From positions 1 through 64,000 of the forward strand of contig REDO01000051.1 in the NCBI GenBank assembly GCA_007693435.1: DNA of 64,000 bases. Direction: 5' to 3'. The translations under genes were made by a program, and so were the position numbers. Below, piece by piece: positions 19,876 to 28,559 of this stretch; the stretch's first letter is position 1; each line of letters starts with the position of its first letter. This stretch comes from Salinarimonadaceae bacterium. GTDB lineage: Bacteria > Pseudomonadota > Alphaproteobacteria > Rhizobiales > Beijerinckiaceae. The notes under the pieces were generated by a model. The model saw only the letters and a program-made list of their open reading frames with translations, did not search any database and was not told the origin of the DNA.

Positions 19876-20334
19876 ATGTTGCGCGAACGTTTCATGCAGG
19901 AGCTCAAGGATGCGATGAAGGCTGGCGAAAAGCGCAAGCTCGCGACCATCCGGCTGATCCAGTCCGCGCTGAAGGACAAGGATATCGAGGCGCGTGGGCT
20001 CGGCAAGGAGCCGGCCTCCGATGAGGATATCCTCGCGCTCCTCCAGAAGATGGTGAAGCAGCGCCAGGAATCGGCCGCGATCTACGCCGCGAACGCGCGT
20101 GAGGAACTCGCCGCGCAGGAGAACGAGGAAATCGCGATCATCGCCGGATTCCTGCCCAAGCAGCTCGACGACGCCGAGATGCGCGAGGCGATTCGCGCCG
20201 AGATTGCGGAGACGGGCGCGGCTTCCGTCAAGGATATGGGGAAAGTCATCGGCGCTCTGCGCGGCAAGTACGCCGGTCGGATGGATTTCGCGAAGGCGAG
20301 CGGCGTCGTGAAGGAGCTTCTCGCCGCAGGCTGA
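19876..20334 (+). CDS. GatB/YqeY domain protein
   Basis: A 152-residue all-helical protein of the YqeY family, related to the tail domain of GatB. It starts MLRERFMQELKDAMKAGEKRKL and has the family stretch IIAGFLPKQL. It may act on tRNA, but the molecular function is not established. In many alphaproteobacteria it sits beside carA as here, divergent across 149 bases. Confidence 0.92.
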   Translation: MLRERFMQELKDAMKAGEKRKLATIRLIQSALKDKDIEARGLGKEPASDEDILALLQKMVKQRQESAAIYAANAREELAAQENEEIAIIAGFLPKQLDDAEMREAIRAEIAETGAASVKDMGKVIGALRGKYAGRMDFAKASGVVKELLAAG

Positions 20335-20352
20335 CAGGGCCGGCGCGGGGAT

Positions 20353-20781
20353 TCAGCCTGCCGGGCGCTGGTCCGTCATGACGAGGCGCGCGCCGCCTTC
20401 GGTTTGCGGAACCACGCGCCGGTAGAAGCACGAGCGTCGGCCCGTGTGGCAGCAGCCGCCGTCGCCGCCGACCCGGACCCGCAGGATGATCGCGTCCTGA
20501 TCGCAGTCGACCAGCATCTCTTCGACCCGCTGGACCTGGCCGCTCGTCTCGCCTTTGAGCCAGAGCGCCCCGCGCGATCGCGACCAATACCAAGCCTGTC
20601 CCGTCTCGAGCGTCTTGGCGAGCGCCTCGGCGTTCATGTGGGCGACCATGAGCACGCCGCTCGTGTCGGCGTCGACCGCGACGGCGGTGATCAGGCCGTT
20701 CTCGCCGAAACGCGGCGCCAGCACTTCGCCTTCTTCCAGCACGTTCTTGTCGGTCGTCCGCGGGAACAGCGTGTCGGTCAT
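20353..20781 (-). CDS. hisI: Phosphoribosyl-AMP cyclohydrolase
   Basis: A 142-residue HisI opening the adenine ring of PR-AMP in histidine synthesis. The metal-binding motif DCDQDAI and the zinc cysteines in CCHTGRRSCFY are intact. The start at MTDTLF has GAGG eight bases upstream; 20 more codons are open but unsupported. The HisE domain is absent. It lies downstream of folE on the same strand, a common alphaproteobacterial pairing. Confidence 0.96.
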   Translation of the reverse strand: MTDTLFPRTTDKNVLEEGEVLAPRFGENGLITAVAVDADTSGVLMVAHMNAEALAKTLETGQAWYWSRSRGALWLKGETSGQVQRVEEMLVDCDQDAIILRVRVGGDGGCCHTGRRSCFYRRVVPQTEGGARLVMTDQRPAG

Positions 20782-20868
20782 GCTCACCTCTCGCATCGGC
20801 CTTTTGATCGCCCCGGACCGGGGGCGTTTCATCAATGCCAATGCGCGGGGGGAGTCAACCTTGGGCGA

Positions 20869-21510
20869 TCATCGGATCGACGACCGCAATTGCGTGAAGA
20901 AGCGCACTTGCTCGGAAGGCTCGTCCTTGAAAACGCCGGTGAAGGTCGTCGTCACGGTCGAGGAGCCCGCTTTCATCACGCCGCGCATGGACATGCACAA
21001 GTGCTCGGCCTCGATCATGACCGCGACGCCGCGCGGGGCCAGCGCGTCCTCGATCGCGTCGACAATCTGAGCGGTCATCGTCTCCTGCGTCTGGAGGCGG
21101 CGGGCGTAGACATCGACGAGCCGCGCGAGCTTCGAGAGGCCGACGACGCCCTTCGACGGGAAATAGCCGATATGCGCCTTGCCGAAGAACGGCACCATGT
21201 GGTGTTCGCAATGCGAATGGAACGGAATGTCGCGCACCACGACCATGTCCCCGTAACCCTCGACGTCCTCGAACACCTTCGAGAGAACCTCAGCAGGATC
21301 CTCGTCATAGCCGGCGTAGAGCTGGCGATAGGCCTCGGCGACGCGCTTGGGCGTATCCAGCAACCCTTCCCGCGTCGGGTCGTCGCCCGTCCAGCGGATC
21401 AGGGTGCGCACGGCCGCCTCCGCTTCCTCGCGGCTCGGACGTTCATTGGGGGACTTGTCTGCGTCGACCGTTGTCTGACGCGAGGACAAGGACTTAACCA
21501 CAGCATCCAT
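20869..21510 (-). CDS. folE: GTP cyclohydrolase I
   Basis: A 213-residue FolE making dihydroneopterin triphosphate, the first step of folate synthesis. Zinc and active-site residues are present in [11 protein letters not shown] and EHLCMSMRG. The ATG at 21510 is preceded by GGGAGG at 21515-21521. It diverges from the NifU-like scaffold gene and precedes hisI. Confidence 0.97.
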   Translation of the reverse strand: MDAVVKSLSSRQTTVDADKSPNERPSREEAEAAVRTLIRWTGDDPTREGLLDTPKRVAEAYRQLYAGYDEDPAEVLSKVFEDVEGYGDMVVVRDIPFHSHCEHHMVPFFGKAHIGYFPSKGVVGLSKLARLVDVYARRLQTQETMTAQIVDAIEDALAPRGVAVMIEAEHLCMSMRGVMKAGSSTVTTTFTGVFKDEPSEQVRFFTQLRSSIR

Positions 21511-21689
21511 GTGGAGCCTCCCGCTCTGGAGCATCACGAGCGTCTACGGAATGCGGACGCATCTGGACCATGAGGCGATCCGTTTGCGACTTCTGGCCGC
21601 ATCTCGCCTGACGGACAGGAAAAGCCTATGTTGAGAAGGCGTCAATGAAAAGGCGCCCGGGGCGCCGGGCGACATCGGGTTTCACGATC

Positions 21690-22136
21690 ATGCTCGACGA
21701 CATCTACAATCGGCGAATCCTGGAGCTGGCGGCCGATATTCCGAGGCTCGGGCGTCTGCCGGCCCCGCAGGCGAGCGCGACGGCGCATTCGAAACTGTGC
21801 GGTTCACGCGTCACCGTCGATATTGTCATGGACGGCGACGTGGTCGTCGATTTCGCACACGAGGTGAAGGCCTGCGCGCTTGGCCAGGCGTCTTCCTCGA
21901 TCATGGCGCGCCATGTCGTCGGCGCGCGTGCGCAGGAATTGCGCGACCTGCGCGATACGATGCGCCTGATGCTCAAGGAAGGCGGCCCGGCGCCCGAAGG
22001 CGCCTGGGAGGAGCTTCGCGTTCTCGAACCCGTCCGCGAATTCCGGGCCCGCCACGCCTCGACGCTCCTGACATTCGATGCAGTCGTGGACGCCGTGAAC
22101 CGGATCGAGGCGGCGCGGGTCGCGCGAGCGGGGTGA
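21690..22136 (+). CDS. NifU/IscU-like iron-sulfur scaffold protein
   Basis: A 148-residue protein of the IscU/NifU N-terminal fold. Two of the three scaffold cysteines are seen, Cys37 (KLCGSR) and Cys62 (ACALGQASSSIM). The position of the third is occupied in a RHASTLL stretch, as is usual for this alphaproteobacterial subfamily next to folE. A role in Fe-S assembly is therefore not certain. Confidence 0.8.
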   Translation: MLDDIYNRRILELAADIPRLGRLPAPQASATAHSKLCGSRVTVDIVMDGDVVVDFAHEVKACALGQASSSIMARHVVGARAQELRDLRDTMRLMLKEGGPAPEGAWEELRVLEPVREFRARHASTLLTFDAVVDAVNRIEAARVARAG

Positions 22137-22154
22137 GGGGGGCGCCTGCGGGCA

Positions 22155-22907
22155 TCAGGCGCGTGGTTCGCCATCCTCGGGCGGTTCGTCGTCATCCTCC
22201 TCCTCCTCGCCTCCCTCAATCTCCAGCGGCGCGAACAGGTCCGAATCATCCAGCGGCTCCTCGTCCTCGCGCAAAGTCGCGTCGTCGGAAGGCGAGGGGA
22301 TGCTGAGGCCGACGGGTATGCGGCCGTCGATGAAGCCTGCGCCTTTCAGTTCGTCAAGGCCGGGCAGGTCGTCGATGCGCTCCAGTCCGAAATGGTCGAG
22401 GAAGGCCGGCGTCGTGCCGTAGGTCACGGGCCGTCCGGGCGCGCGGCGACGACCGCGCAGGCGCACCCAGCCCGCCTCGATGAGCGTGTCGAGAGTGCCC
22501 CTCGATGTGGAGACTCCGCGAATCTCCTCGATCTCCGCGCGTGTGACCGGTTGGTGATAGGCGACGATCGCGAGAATTTCCGTCGCCGCCCGAGAGAGCT
22601 TGCGCGGCTCGGGCGCATCGCGAACGAGGATATGCGCGAGATCGTCGGCGGTGCGGAAGGCCCAGCGGCCGTCGATATGCGTCAGGGCTACTCCGCGTCC
22701 GGCATAGCGGCGTTCGAGATCGGCGAGGACGCGCTCGACATCGGCGCCCGGCGGCAGGCGCAGCGCGATCTCCTCGCCCGAAAGCGGCGTTGCGGAGGCG
22801 AAGAGCAGCGCCTCGGCGATACGCACCCCCTGCGCATGGTCGCGCGCGTTGAGAAGCTCGACATTGATGAGTTCCGCGATGGAGCGCATGTTGGCTTCCT
22901 CGCCCAT
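22155..22907 (-). CDS. scpB: Segregation and condensation protein B
   Basis: A 250-residue ScpB, the winged-helix partner of SMC-ScpA in chromosome condensation. Core motifs include AEALLFAS near 25-32 and ILAIVAYHQPVTRAEIEEIRG. The C-terminal 40 residues are extremely acidic (runs of Glu and Asp), which is longer than in many ScpB proteins. Start and scpA stop overlap in TGATG, so translation is coupled. Confidence 0.95.
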   Translation of the reverse strand: MGEEANMRSIAELINVELLNARDHAQGVRIAEALLFASATPLSGEEIALRLPPGADVERVLADLERRYAGRGVALTHIDGRWAFRTADDLAHILVRDAPEPRKLSRAATEILAIVAYHQPVTRAEIEEIRGVSTSRGTLDTLIEAGWVRLRGRRRAPGRPVTYGTTPAFLDHFGLERIDDLPGLDELKGAGFIDGRIPVGLSIPSPSDDATLREDEEPLDDSDLFAPLEIEGGEEEEDDDEPPEDGEPRA

Positions 22908-23698
22908 CAGACTGCAGCCTCCGTGATCGGTTTGATCCACAGCGGCGCGAAAGCCTTGTCCTGCCGGATCGCGAGCTTGCCTTCGCGCGCCATTTCGAGC
23001 GAGGCCGAAAGCGCCGAGGCGACGACCGTGGCGCGCTGTTCCGGGGTCGCGACATAGGCGGCGAGGTAGGAATCGAGGCGCATCCATTCGATCGTGTGGC
23101 CCAACAGACGCTCCAGCGCCTCGCGCGCCTCCGCCAGCGACCAGACGATCCGGCGCTTCATGGTCATGTGCGTGGAGAAGCGTTTGCGCCGCTCCTGCGC
23201 ATAGGCCGAGAGCAGATCGTGCAGCGTCGCGTCCCAGATGGGGAGGTGGCGCACGCGCAGGGTCTCGGGGGCGCCGCGCGCAAAGACGTCTCGGCCGAGG
23301 CGCGGGCGCTCCTCCAGCAGTTTCGCCGCGGCGCGGATCGTCTCCAGCCGTTGCAGGCGAAGGGCCAGTGCGGTCGCGAGATCGGCCGCCGACGGCTCCT
23401 CGCCTTTGGGCGGTTCGGGCAGCAGCAGCCGGGATTTCAGGTAGGCGAGCCACGCGGCCATGACGAGGTAATCGGCGGCGAGCTCCAGCCGATGTTTGCG
23501 CGCGGCCTCGATGAAGACGAGATACTGCTCGGCGAGCGCCAGAATGGAGATCCTGGCGAGGTCGACCTTCTGCCGGCGGGCCAGTTCCAAGAGCAGATCG
23601 AGCGGCCCCTCGAAGCCGTCTACATCGACGACGAGCGTTTCCTCGGCGTCGCGCTCGCGCCGCGGTCGTCCTTCTTCGAAATCAACGATCTCCGCCAT
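22907..23698 (-). CDS. scpA: Segregation and condensation protein A
   Basis: A 263-residue kleisin ScpA that bridges the SMC heads. The N-terminal FEGPLDLLLELARRQKVDL and YLVMAAWLAYLKSRLLLP stretches are diagnostic; the C-terminus is a winged helix. It lies between nagZ and scpB in the conserved alphaproteobacterial order. Confidence 0.96.
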   Translation of the reverse strand: MAEIVDFEEGRPRRERDAEETLVVDVDGFEGPLDLLLELARRQKVDLARISILALAEQYLVFIEAARKHRLELAADYLVMAAWLAYLKSRLLLPEPPKGEEPSAADLATALALRLQRLETIRAAAKLLEERPRLGRDVFARGAPETLRVRHLPIWDATLHDLLSAYAQERRKRFSTHMTMKRRIVWSLAEAREALERLLGHTIEWMRLDSYLAAYVATPEQRATVVASALSASLEMAREGKLAIRQDKAFAPLWIKPITEAAV

Positions 23699-23755
23699 GA
23701 ATCGACGCCGTTCCCAATCGCAATCCCCTTCGGGAGCAGTGTGAGAGTCGCGCGT

Positions 23756-24769
23756 TCAGGCCCGGGCTGCAAGCAATGCGTCGAGTTCTGCGCGCGCATC
23801 CACAGGATCGAAGTCCGTTTCACCCCGGTTTCGCAGGCCGAGCGCGCTTCGTGAGCGTCTTTCGGCGGCAGCCGAGAGCGGCCGGGCCTCGGAGGCGACG
23901 GCGATCATCTCTTCCATGACGCCGCTGCAATGAAGCGCGAGGTCGCATCCGGCGGAGAAGAGCGTCCGCGTCCTTTCGGCGAAATCTCCTGCAAGCGCCT
24001 GCATGCCGACATCGTCGCTCATGAGCAGCCCGTCGAAGCCGATATGGCCGCGTATCACGTCGGCGATCACGCGCCGGGAATGGGTGGCGCAATGCTCCGG
24101 GTCGATAGCGGTGTAGACGACATGCGCCGTCATCGCGAGAGGCAGGTCGGCCAGCTCGCGGAAGGGCGCGAAATCGCGGCGCTCAAGCTCCTCGCGCGAG
24201 GCGTCGACCACGGGCAGCGCCAGATGGCTGTCTACGCCCGCGCGTCCGTGGCCGGGTATGTGCTTTGCGACGGGCAGCACGCCTTCGTCCAGAAGCCCCT
24301 GCGCCGCCGCGCGGCCGAGGCGCGCGACGATGGTCGGGTCATCGCCATAGGCGCGGTCCCCGATCACGTCGTGCGCGCCTGTAACGGGCACGTCGAGCAC
24401 CGGCAGACAATCGACGTCGACGCCCAGCGCCGCGAGATCACGCGCAATGAGCCTCGCGCCGAGGCGCGCCGCGCGCTCGCGCAGTTCCATGGGCAGCGCC
24501 GGATTGGCGTAGGCGCGCCCTGGCGGATAGGTGGGCCAGTGCGGTTCGCGCAGGCGCTGCACCCGTCCGCCCTCCTGATCGATCAGGATCGGGGCGTCGT
24601 AGCCGACGCTTTCGCGAAGCTCCGCGCAGAGCGCTCGCACCTGTGAAGGGTCGTCGACATTGCGCTTGAATAGAATGAAGCCCCAGGGCTTGGCTTCGCG
24701 GAAGAAAGCCCTCTCGGCCTCGTTCAGGGCGAGGCCTGAACAGCCGAAGATCGTCGCAAAAAGGGTCAT
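23756..24769 (-). CDS. nagZ: Beta-N-acetylhexosaminidase NagZ
   Basis: A 337-residue GH3 hydrolase that removes GlcNAc from recycled muropeptides in the cytoplasm. The substrate-binding KHIPGHGR and the catalytic MSDDVGM stretch are present, and the N-terminus has IDQEGGRVQRL. It is 57 bases upstream of scpA and 67 bases below the SPOR gene's stop, with a terminator between. Confidence 0.96.
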   Translation of the reverse strand: MTLFATIFGCSGLALNEAERAFFREAKPWGFILFKRNVDDPSQVRALCAELRESVGYDAPILIDQEGGRVQRLREPHWPTYPPGRAYANPALPMELRERAARLGARLIARDLAALGVDVDCLPVLDVPVTGAHDVIGDRAYGDDPTIVARLGRAAAQGLLDEGVLPVAKHIPGHGRAGVDSHLALPVVDASREELERRDFAPFRELADLPLAMTAHVVYTAIDPEHCATHSRRVIADVIRGHIGFDGLLMSDDVGMQALAGDFAERTRTLFSAGCDLALHCSGVMEEMIAVASEARPLSAAAERRSRSALGLRNRGETDFDPVDARAELDALLAARA

Positions 24770-24797
24770 GGGAGCGCCGTGCTGGCGTTAAAAAGGG

Positions 24798-24825
24798 GCC
24801 GACCTCGCCGCGTTTGGCGAGGTCG
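24798..24825 (-). terminator. Rho-independent terminator of the SPOR gene
   Basis: An 11-bp perfect stem, CCGACCTCGCC (24798-24808) with GGCGAGGTCGG (24815-24825), with a 6-base loop; on the minus strand it is followed by CCCCTTTTTAA. It separates the SPOR gene from nagZ. Confidence 0.9.
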
Positions 24826-24836
24826 GCGGGGCAGGG

Positions 24837-26570
24837 TCAATTGCGGGCGACGAAGCAGTCGCCGCCGGCGCCCTTGATCTGCTCGCACAGGCCATTCGCC
24901 TCCGCGAGAGCATAGGGGCCGACGCGAACCCGGTAGATTATGGAGCCGTTCACCTCGGCGCGCATGATGATCGGGGACGCGCCGCCGATCAGGTTCGAGT
25001 AGCGATCGCGGAACTGGGTGAAGGCCTGCTCGGCGCGCGCCTGCGAGTCACGGATGCCGAGCTGCACCGCATAGCCGCCGCCTACGGAGGTCGGCGCGGC
25101 GGCGCTCGCGGTCTGCTGCGGTACGGCGGGCGCCGGAGCGGGGGAGCCGGTCAGAGACAGCGGCGCGGCGGGCGGCGGCGGCGCCTGTTGTGGCGCGACG
25201 GGCTCCGGGGCGGTCGCGATCTGGACCGGCGCCTCCGGTTCCTGCGCGGGCGTAGGCGCGGCGTCCCGCACGACCTGCGGCAGGGCGGGAGAGCGCCACG
25301 GAGCCGAAGGCACGTGATTCGTGGGCGCGGAATCCGTAGCCGTCGCCGGCTCGCCTGAAGCTGATGGCGCCTGCATGAATGAAGCCGTTTCGTTGCGTAC
25401 GATCGTTCCATCCGGACGTACGGTGACCGTGCGCACGCGGCGCGGCTCACCGAGTTCGGCCACCGCCGCCGACACGGCCGCCGAGGGCTGGAAATCGTCA
25501 GCCGGCGCGATCGCGCCGGCCAGGGCCTGGGCGATCGGATCGTCGGCGCGACTCTGCTGCGAGGCGGCGGGCGGAGGGAGCACGACGCGCGGAGACTGGC
25601 GCGAGACGGCGGCCACGTCGACCGGCTGCTCCTCGCGATCGACGACGCGGGTTTCCTCTTCGCCGGCGCGCTCGAATATCTGCCGGTCCTGATCAGGAAT
25701 CTCTACGCCGCCCGGGTTCTGGGGAGCCACCTTCAAAGGGCCTTCTTCGGCAAGAATGAGCGGCGGCTCGCCGGGCGCGCGCCGATCGCCGTAAAAGACG
25801 AGCGCGGCGGCGACGCTGATTACCGATACGCCCAGGAGGGCGCCGACGAGAACGAGGCGCTTGCGGCCCCGGCGCTCGGGCTCGCGCGCCATGTGCCTCT
25901 CGTCTGCGAAGGGGTCGTCGTCCGGGTAGAGATTGTCGTCCGCATAGCGGTTGTATGCCGGGTCGTCGGCGTAGAGGTCATCGTCGGGATGACGCGGCGG
26001 CGCGACCGTCGCGAGGCGGGGGTCGGCGACGCCATGGGGCGCCGGATAAGCAGCGTTCGCCTCGGCGATGTAAGCGTCGAAATCGGGCGATTGGGGATTG
26101 TGCGGATCGTGGCCGGCATCGGGATCATACGGCCCGGCCGCCCATTCCGGCGCTTCGCGATAGGGGTCGTCCGAGTACGGCTGACGGGCGTAATCTTCGT
26201 CAGAATAGTCTTCGGGATAACGCGCCTGCGGCGCGTAAGGATCGGCCGCGCCCTGCTCGTCAGGGGCGAAATCGTCAGGAGCGTATTCCTGAGACAGATA
26301 TTCCTCGGGCGCGGCGCGCGCGAACACGTCGTCGTTCTCGAGGTCGCCCCGGCGCGGCTGGATTCCGGCGTGATCAGCGTTCAGCATGGCCCTATATGGA
26401 TCGTCCTGACCGACGATCCTGGCGAGTTCAGCCAGGGGGTCGTTCTTCGCCTGGGCCGGCGCGGCCGGCGTGGCGTAGGACGAGGGTTGCGCCTGCTGCG
26501 CAGTCTGCCGCAGCTGACGTTCGATCTCTTCGAGATCGATCGCCAGACGTTTCTTGGTGGAATCCGTCAT
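24837..26570 (-). CDS. SPOR-domain membrane protein
   Basis: A 577-residue single-pass membrane protein. An unusual cytoplasmic part (about 60-230) is very rich in Asp, Tyr and Pro (repeats such as DPYAP, DDLYADD, DDNLYPDDD). A basic stretch and one hydrophobic helix follow (RKRLVLVGALLGVSVISV), then a long Pro/Ala-rich periplasmic linker and a C-terminal SPOR domain (last 75 residues) that binds denuded septal peptidoglycan. The start is at MTDSTKK. The gene follows argS in the conserved order. Confidence 0.88.
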   Translation of the reverse strand: MTDSTKKRLAIDLEEIERQLRQTAQQAQPSSYATPAAPAQAKNDPLAELARIVGQDDPYRAMLNADHAGIQPRRGDLENDDVFARAAPEEYLSQEYAPDDFAPDEQGAADPYAPQARYPEDYSDEDYARQPYSDDPYREAPEWAAGPYDPDAGHDPHNPQSPDFDAYIAEANAAYPAPHGVADPRLATVAPPRHPDDDLYADDPAYNRYADDNLYPDDDPFADERHMAREPERRGRKRLVLVGALLGVSVISVAAALVFYGDRRAPGEPPLILAEEGPLKVAPQNPGGVEIPDQDRQIFERAGEEETRVVDREEQPVDVAAVSRQSPRVVLPPPAASQQSRADDPIAQALAGAIAPADDFQPSAAVSAAVAELGEPRRVRTVTVRPDGTIVRNETASFMQAPSASGEPATATDSAPTNHVPSAPWRSPALPQVVRDAAPTPAQEPEAPVQIATAPEPVAPQQAPPPPAAPLSLTGSPAPAPAVPQQTASAAAPTSVGGGYAVQLGIRDSQARAEQAFTQFRDRYSNLIGGASPIIMRAEVNGSIIYRVRVGPYALAEANGLCEQIKGAGGDCFVARN

Positions 26571-26629
26571 CTGGTCTGGCCTCTCGTCGATCGCGCGGCA
26601 GGCTGGCCGCTTTGGCGCGACGCCGACCG

Positions 26630-28390
26630 CTAGCGCATTTCGTCGGGCGCCGTCACACCTAGGATAGCGAGTCCGGAGGCTATTACGCAACGCACGGCGC
26701 ATGCCAGCCCGAGTCTCGCTCGTGTGGACTTTTCATCAGTTTGATTAATAAACCGTAATTGCGGCAAGTCTTTGCCCTTGCTCCAGAATTGGTGAAGCTG
26801 GCTGGCTAGTTCGTGCACATAGAAGGCGATCCGGTGCGGTTCGTGCGCTTTCGCCGCCGCCTCGACGATACGCGGATATTGCGCGATTTTGCGCAGAAGC
26901 TCGATTTCCGCCTCGTCGAAAATTTGCTCGCCCATGGCCGAAACGAGGGCCGCCGGCGAGAAATCAGCGCCCGGGAAAGCCTCGCCGGCCTGCCGGAAAA
27001 CGGAGGCGCAGCGCGCATGCGCATATTGCACGTAGAAGACCGGGTTGTCCTTGGACTGCTCGACCACTTTCGCCAGATCGAAGTCGAGCGGCGCGTCGTT
27101 CTTGCGGAAAAGCATCATGAAGCGCACGGCGTCGCGCCCGACCTCGTCGACGACTTCGCGCAACGTGACGAATTCGCCCGAGCGCTTGGACATCTTCACC
27201 TGCTCGCCCGCGCGCATCAGCTTGACCATCTGGCAGAGCTTGACGTCGAGTTCGCCCGCGCCGCCCGTGACGGCGGCGACTGCGGCCTTCATGCGCTTGA
27301 CGTAACCGCCGTGATCGGCGCCCCAGACGTCGATCATCACCGGGAAGCCGCGCTCGAACTTGGACCGGTGATAGGCGATGTCGGCGGCGAAATAGGTGTA
27401 GGCGCCATCCGATTTCAGCAGCGGCCGGTCAACGTCGTCCCCAAATTGCATTGCGCGAAAGAGCGTCTGCTCGCGGTCCTCCCAATCCTCGATCGGCGCG
27501 CCTTTTGGCGGCGGCAAGCGCCCGTCGTAGATCAGATCGCGGGCGCGCAGGTCCGCGATCGTCGCGGCGATCTCGTCGGTCTCGCCCTGCGACAGGGAGC
27601 GCTCGGAGAAGAAAACGTCGTGGCTGATCGCGAGAGCCGCGAGATCGTCGCGGATCATCTCCATCATGGCCTCGATCGCGGCGTCGCGCACGAGCGGCAG
27701 CCAATTCTCCTCCGGGCGGTCTAGCAGGCCGGGGCCATGGATATCGGCGAGCGAACGGCCGACGCCGACAAGGTAGTCGCCGGGGTAGAGGCCATCGGGA
27801 ATCGCTCCGATGTCCTCGCCGAGCGCCTCGCGGTAGCGCAGGTAAGCGGAGCGGGCGAGAACATCGACCTGCGCACCGGCGTCGTTGATGTAGTATTCTC
27901 GGGTGACGTCATGGCCGGCGAAGGCGAGGAGATCGCAAAGGGCGTCGCCGAACACCGCGCCCCGCCCGTGGCCCACATGCATCGGCCCGGTCGGATTGGC
28001 GGAGACGTATTCGACGTTGACCTTGCCCGTGGTCGCGCGCGGGCCGCGCCCGTAATCGAGCCCCAGCGTGACGACGCTGCGCAGGACCTCCTCGTAGATC
28101 GCCGGATCGAGCCGCAGGTTGATGAAGCCGGGGCCGGCGATTTCGGCCGAGGCGATGCGCGGATCTTCGCGAAGATCGGCCGCGATGAGTTCGGCCAGGG
28201 CGCGCGGATTGGTCTTCGCTTCCTTGGCGAAGACCATCGCGGCGTTGGTCGCGAGGTCGCCGTGAGAGGGATCGCGCGGCGGCTCGACGACGGCGCGCGC
28301 CACGTCGATTTCCTGAGGCAGGGACCCGTTCGCCCGCAGCCTGTGGAGCGCCTGCCCGACGCGTTCCTCGAAGATCGCAAAAAGATTCAT
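26630..28390 (-). CDS. argS: Arginyl-tRNA synthetase
   Basis: A 586-residue class I synthetase charging tRNA-Arg. It has the N-terminal additional domain, HVGHGRG (the HIGH motif) after SANPTGPM, the KMSKRSG loop and a C-terminal anticodon-binding helical domain. Base composition drops slightly near the 3' end (26700-26770) but the frame is intact. It is divergent from dnaG across 169 bases. Confidence 0.97.
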   Translation of the reverse strand: MNLFAIFEERVGQALHRLRANGSLPQEIDVARAVVEPPRDPSHGDLATNAAMVFAKEAKTNPRALAELIAADLREDPRIASAEIAGPGFINLRLDPAIYEEVLRSVVTLGLDYGRGPRATTGKVNVEYVSANPTGPMHVGHGRGAVFGDALCDLLAFAGHDVTREYYINDAGAQVDVLARSAYLRYREALGEDIGAIPDGLYPGDYLVGVGRSLADIHGPGLLDRPEENWLPLVRDAAIEAMMEMIRDDLAALAISHDVFFSERSLSQGETDEIAATIADLRARDLIYDGRLPPPKGAPIEDWEDREQTLFRAMQFGDDVDRPLLKSDGAYTYFAADIAYHRSKFERGFPVMIDVWGADHGGYVKRMKAAVAAVTGGAGELDVKLCQMVKLMRAGEQVKMSKRSGEFVTLREVVDEVGRDAVRFMMLFRKNDAPLDFDLAKVVEQSKDNPVFYVQYAHARCASVFRQAGEAFPGADFSPAALVSAMGEQIFDEAEIELLRKIAQYPRIVEAAAKAHEPHRIAFYVHELASQLHQFWSKGKDLPQLRFINQTDEKSTRARLGLACAVRCVIASGLAILGVTAPDEMR

Positions 28391-28559
28391 TTGCCGCCCG
28401 TTTCCGCTCTCGGCGAACGGCCGCCAGCAGACGCTGCGGCCTCATCCGAGGCGGCCTCATCTCATGACGCGCCGTTTTCTTCAAGGGTCGCGGGCGGGAG
28501 CGTCGGTATGGCGGCCGTAAGCGTGACATCGCCCGCGCGATCTGGTGTAAGCTCGCCCC

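Noticed and set aside
22907-23453. Extended scpB frame running through scpA
   Set aside because: Upstream codons overlap the clear scpA gene; the TGATG junction defines the scpB start.
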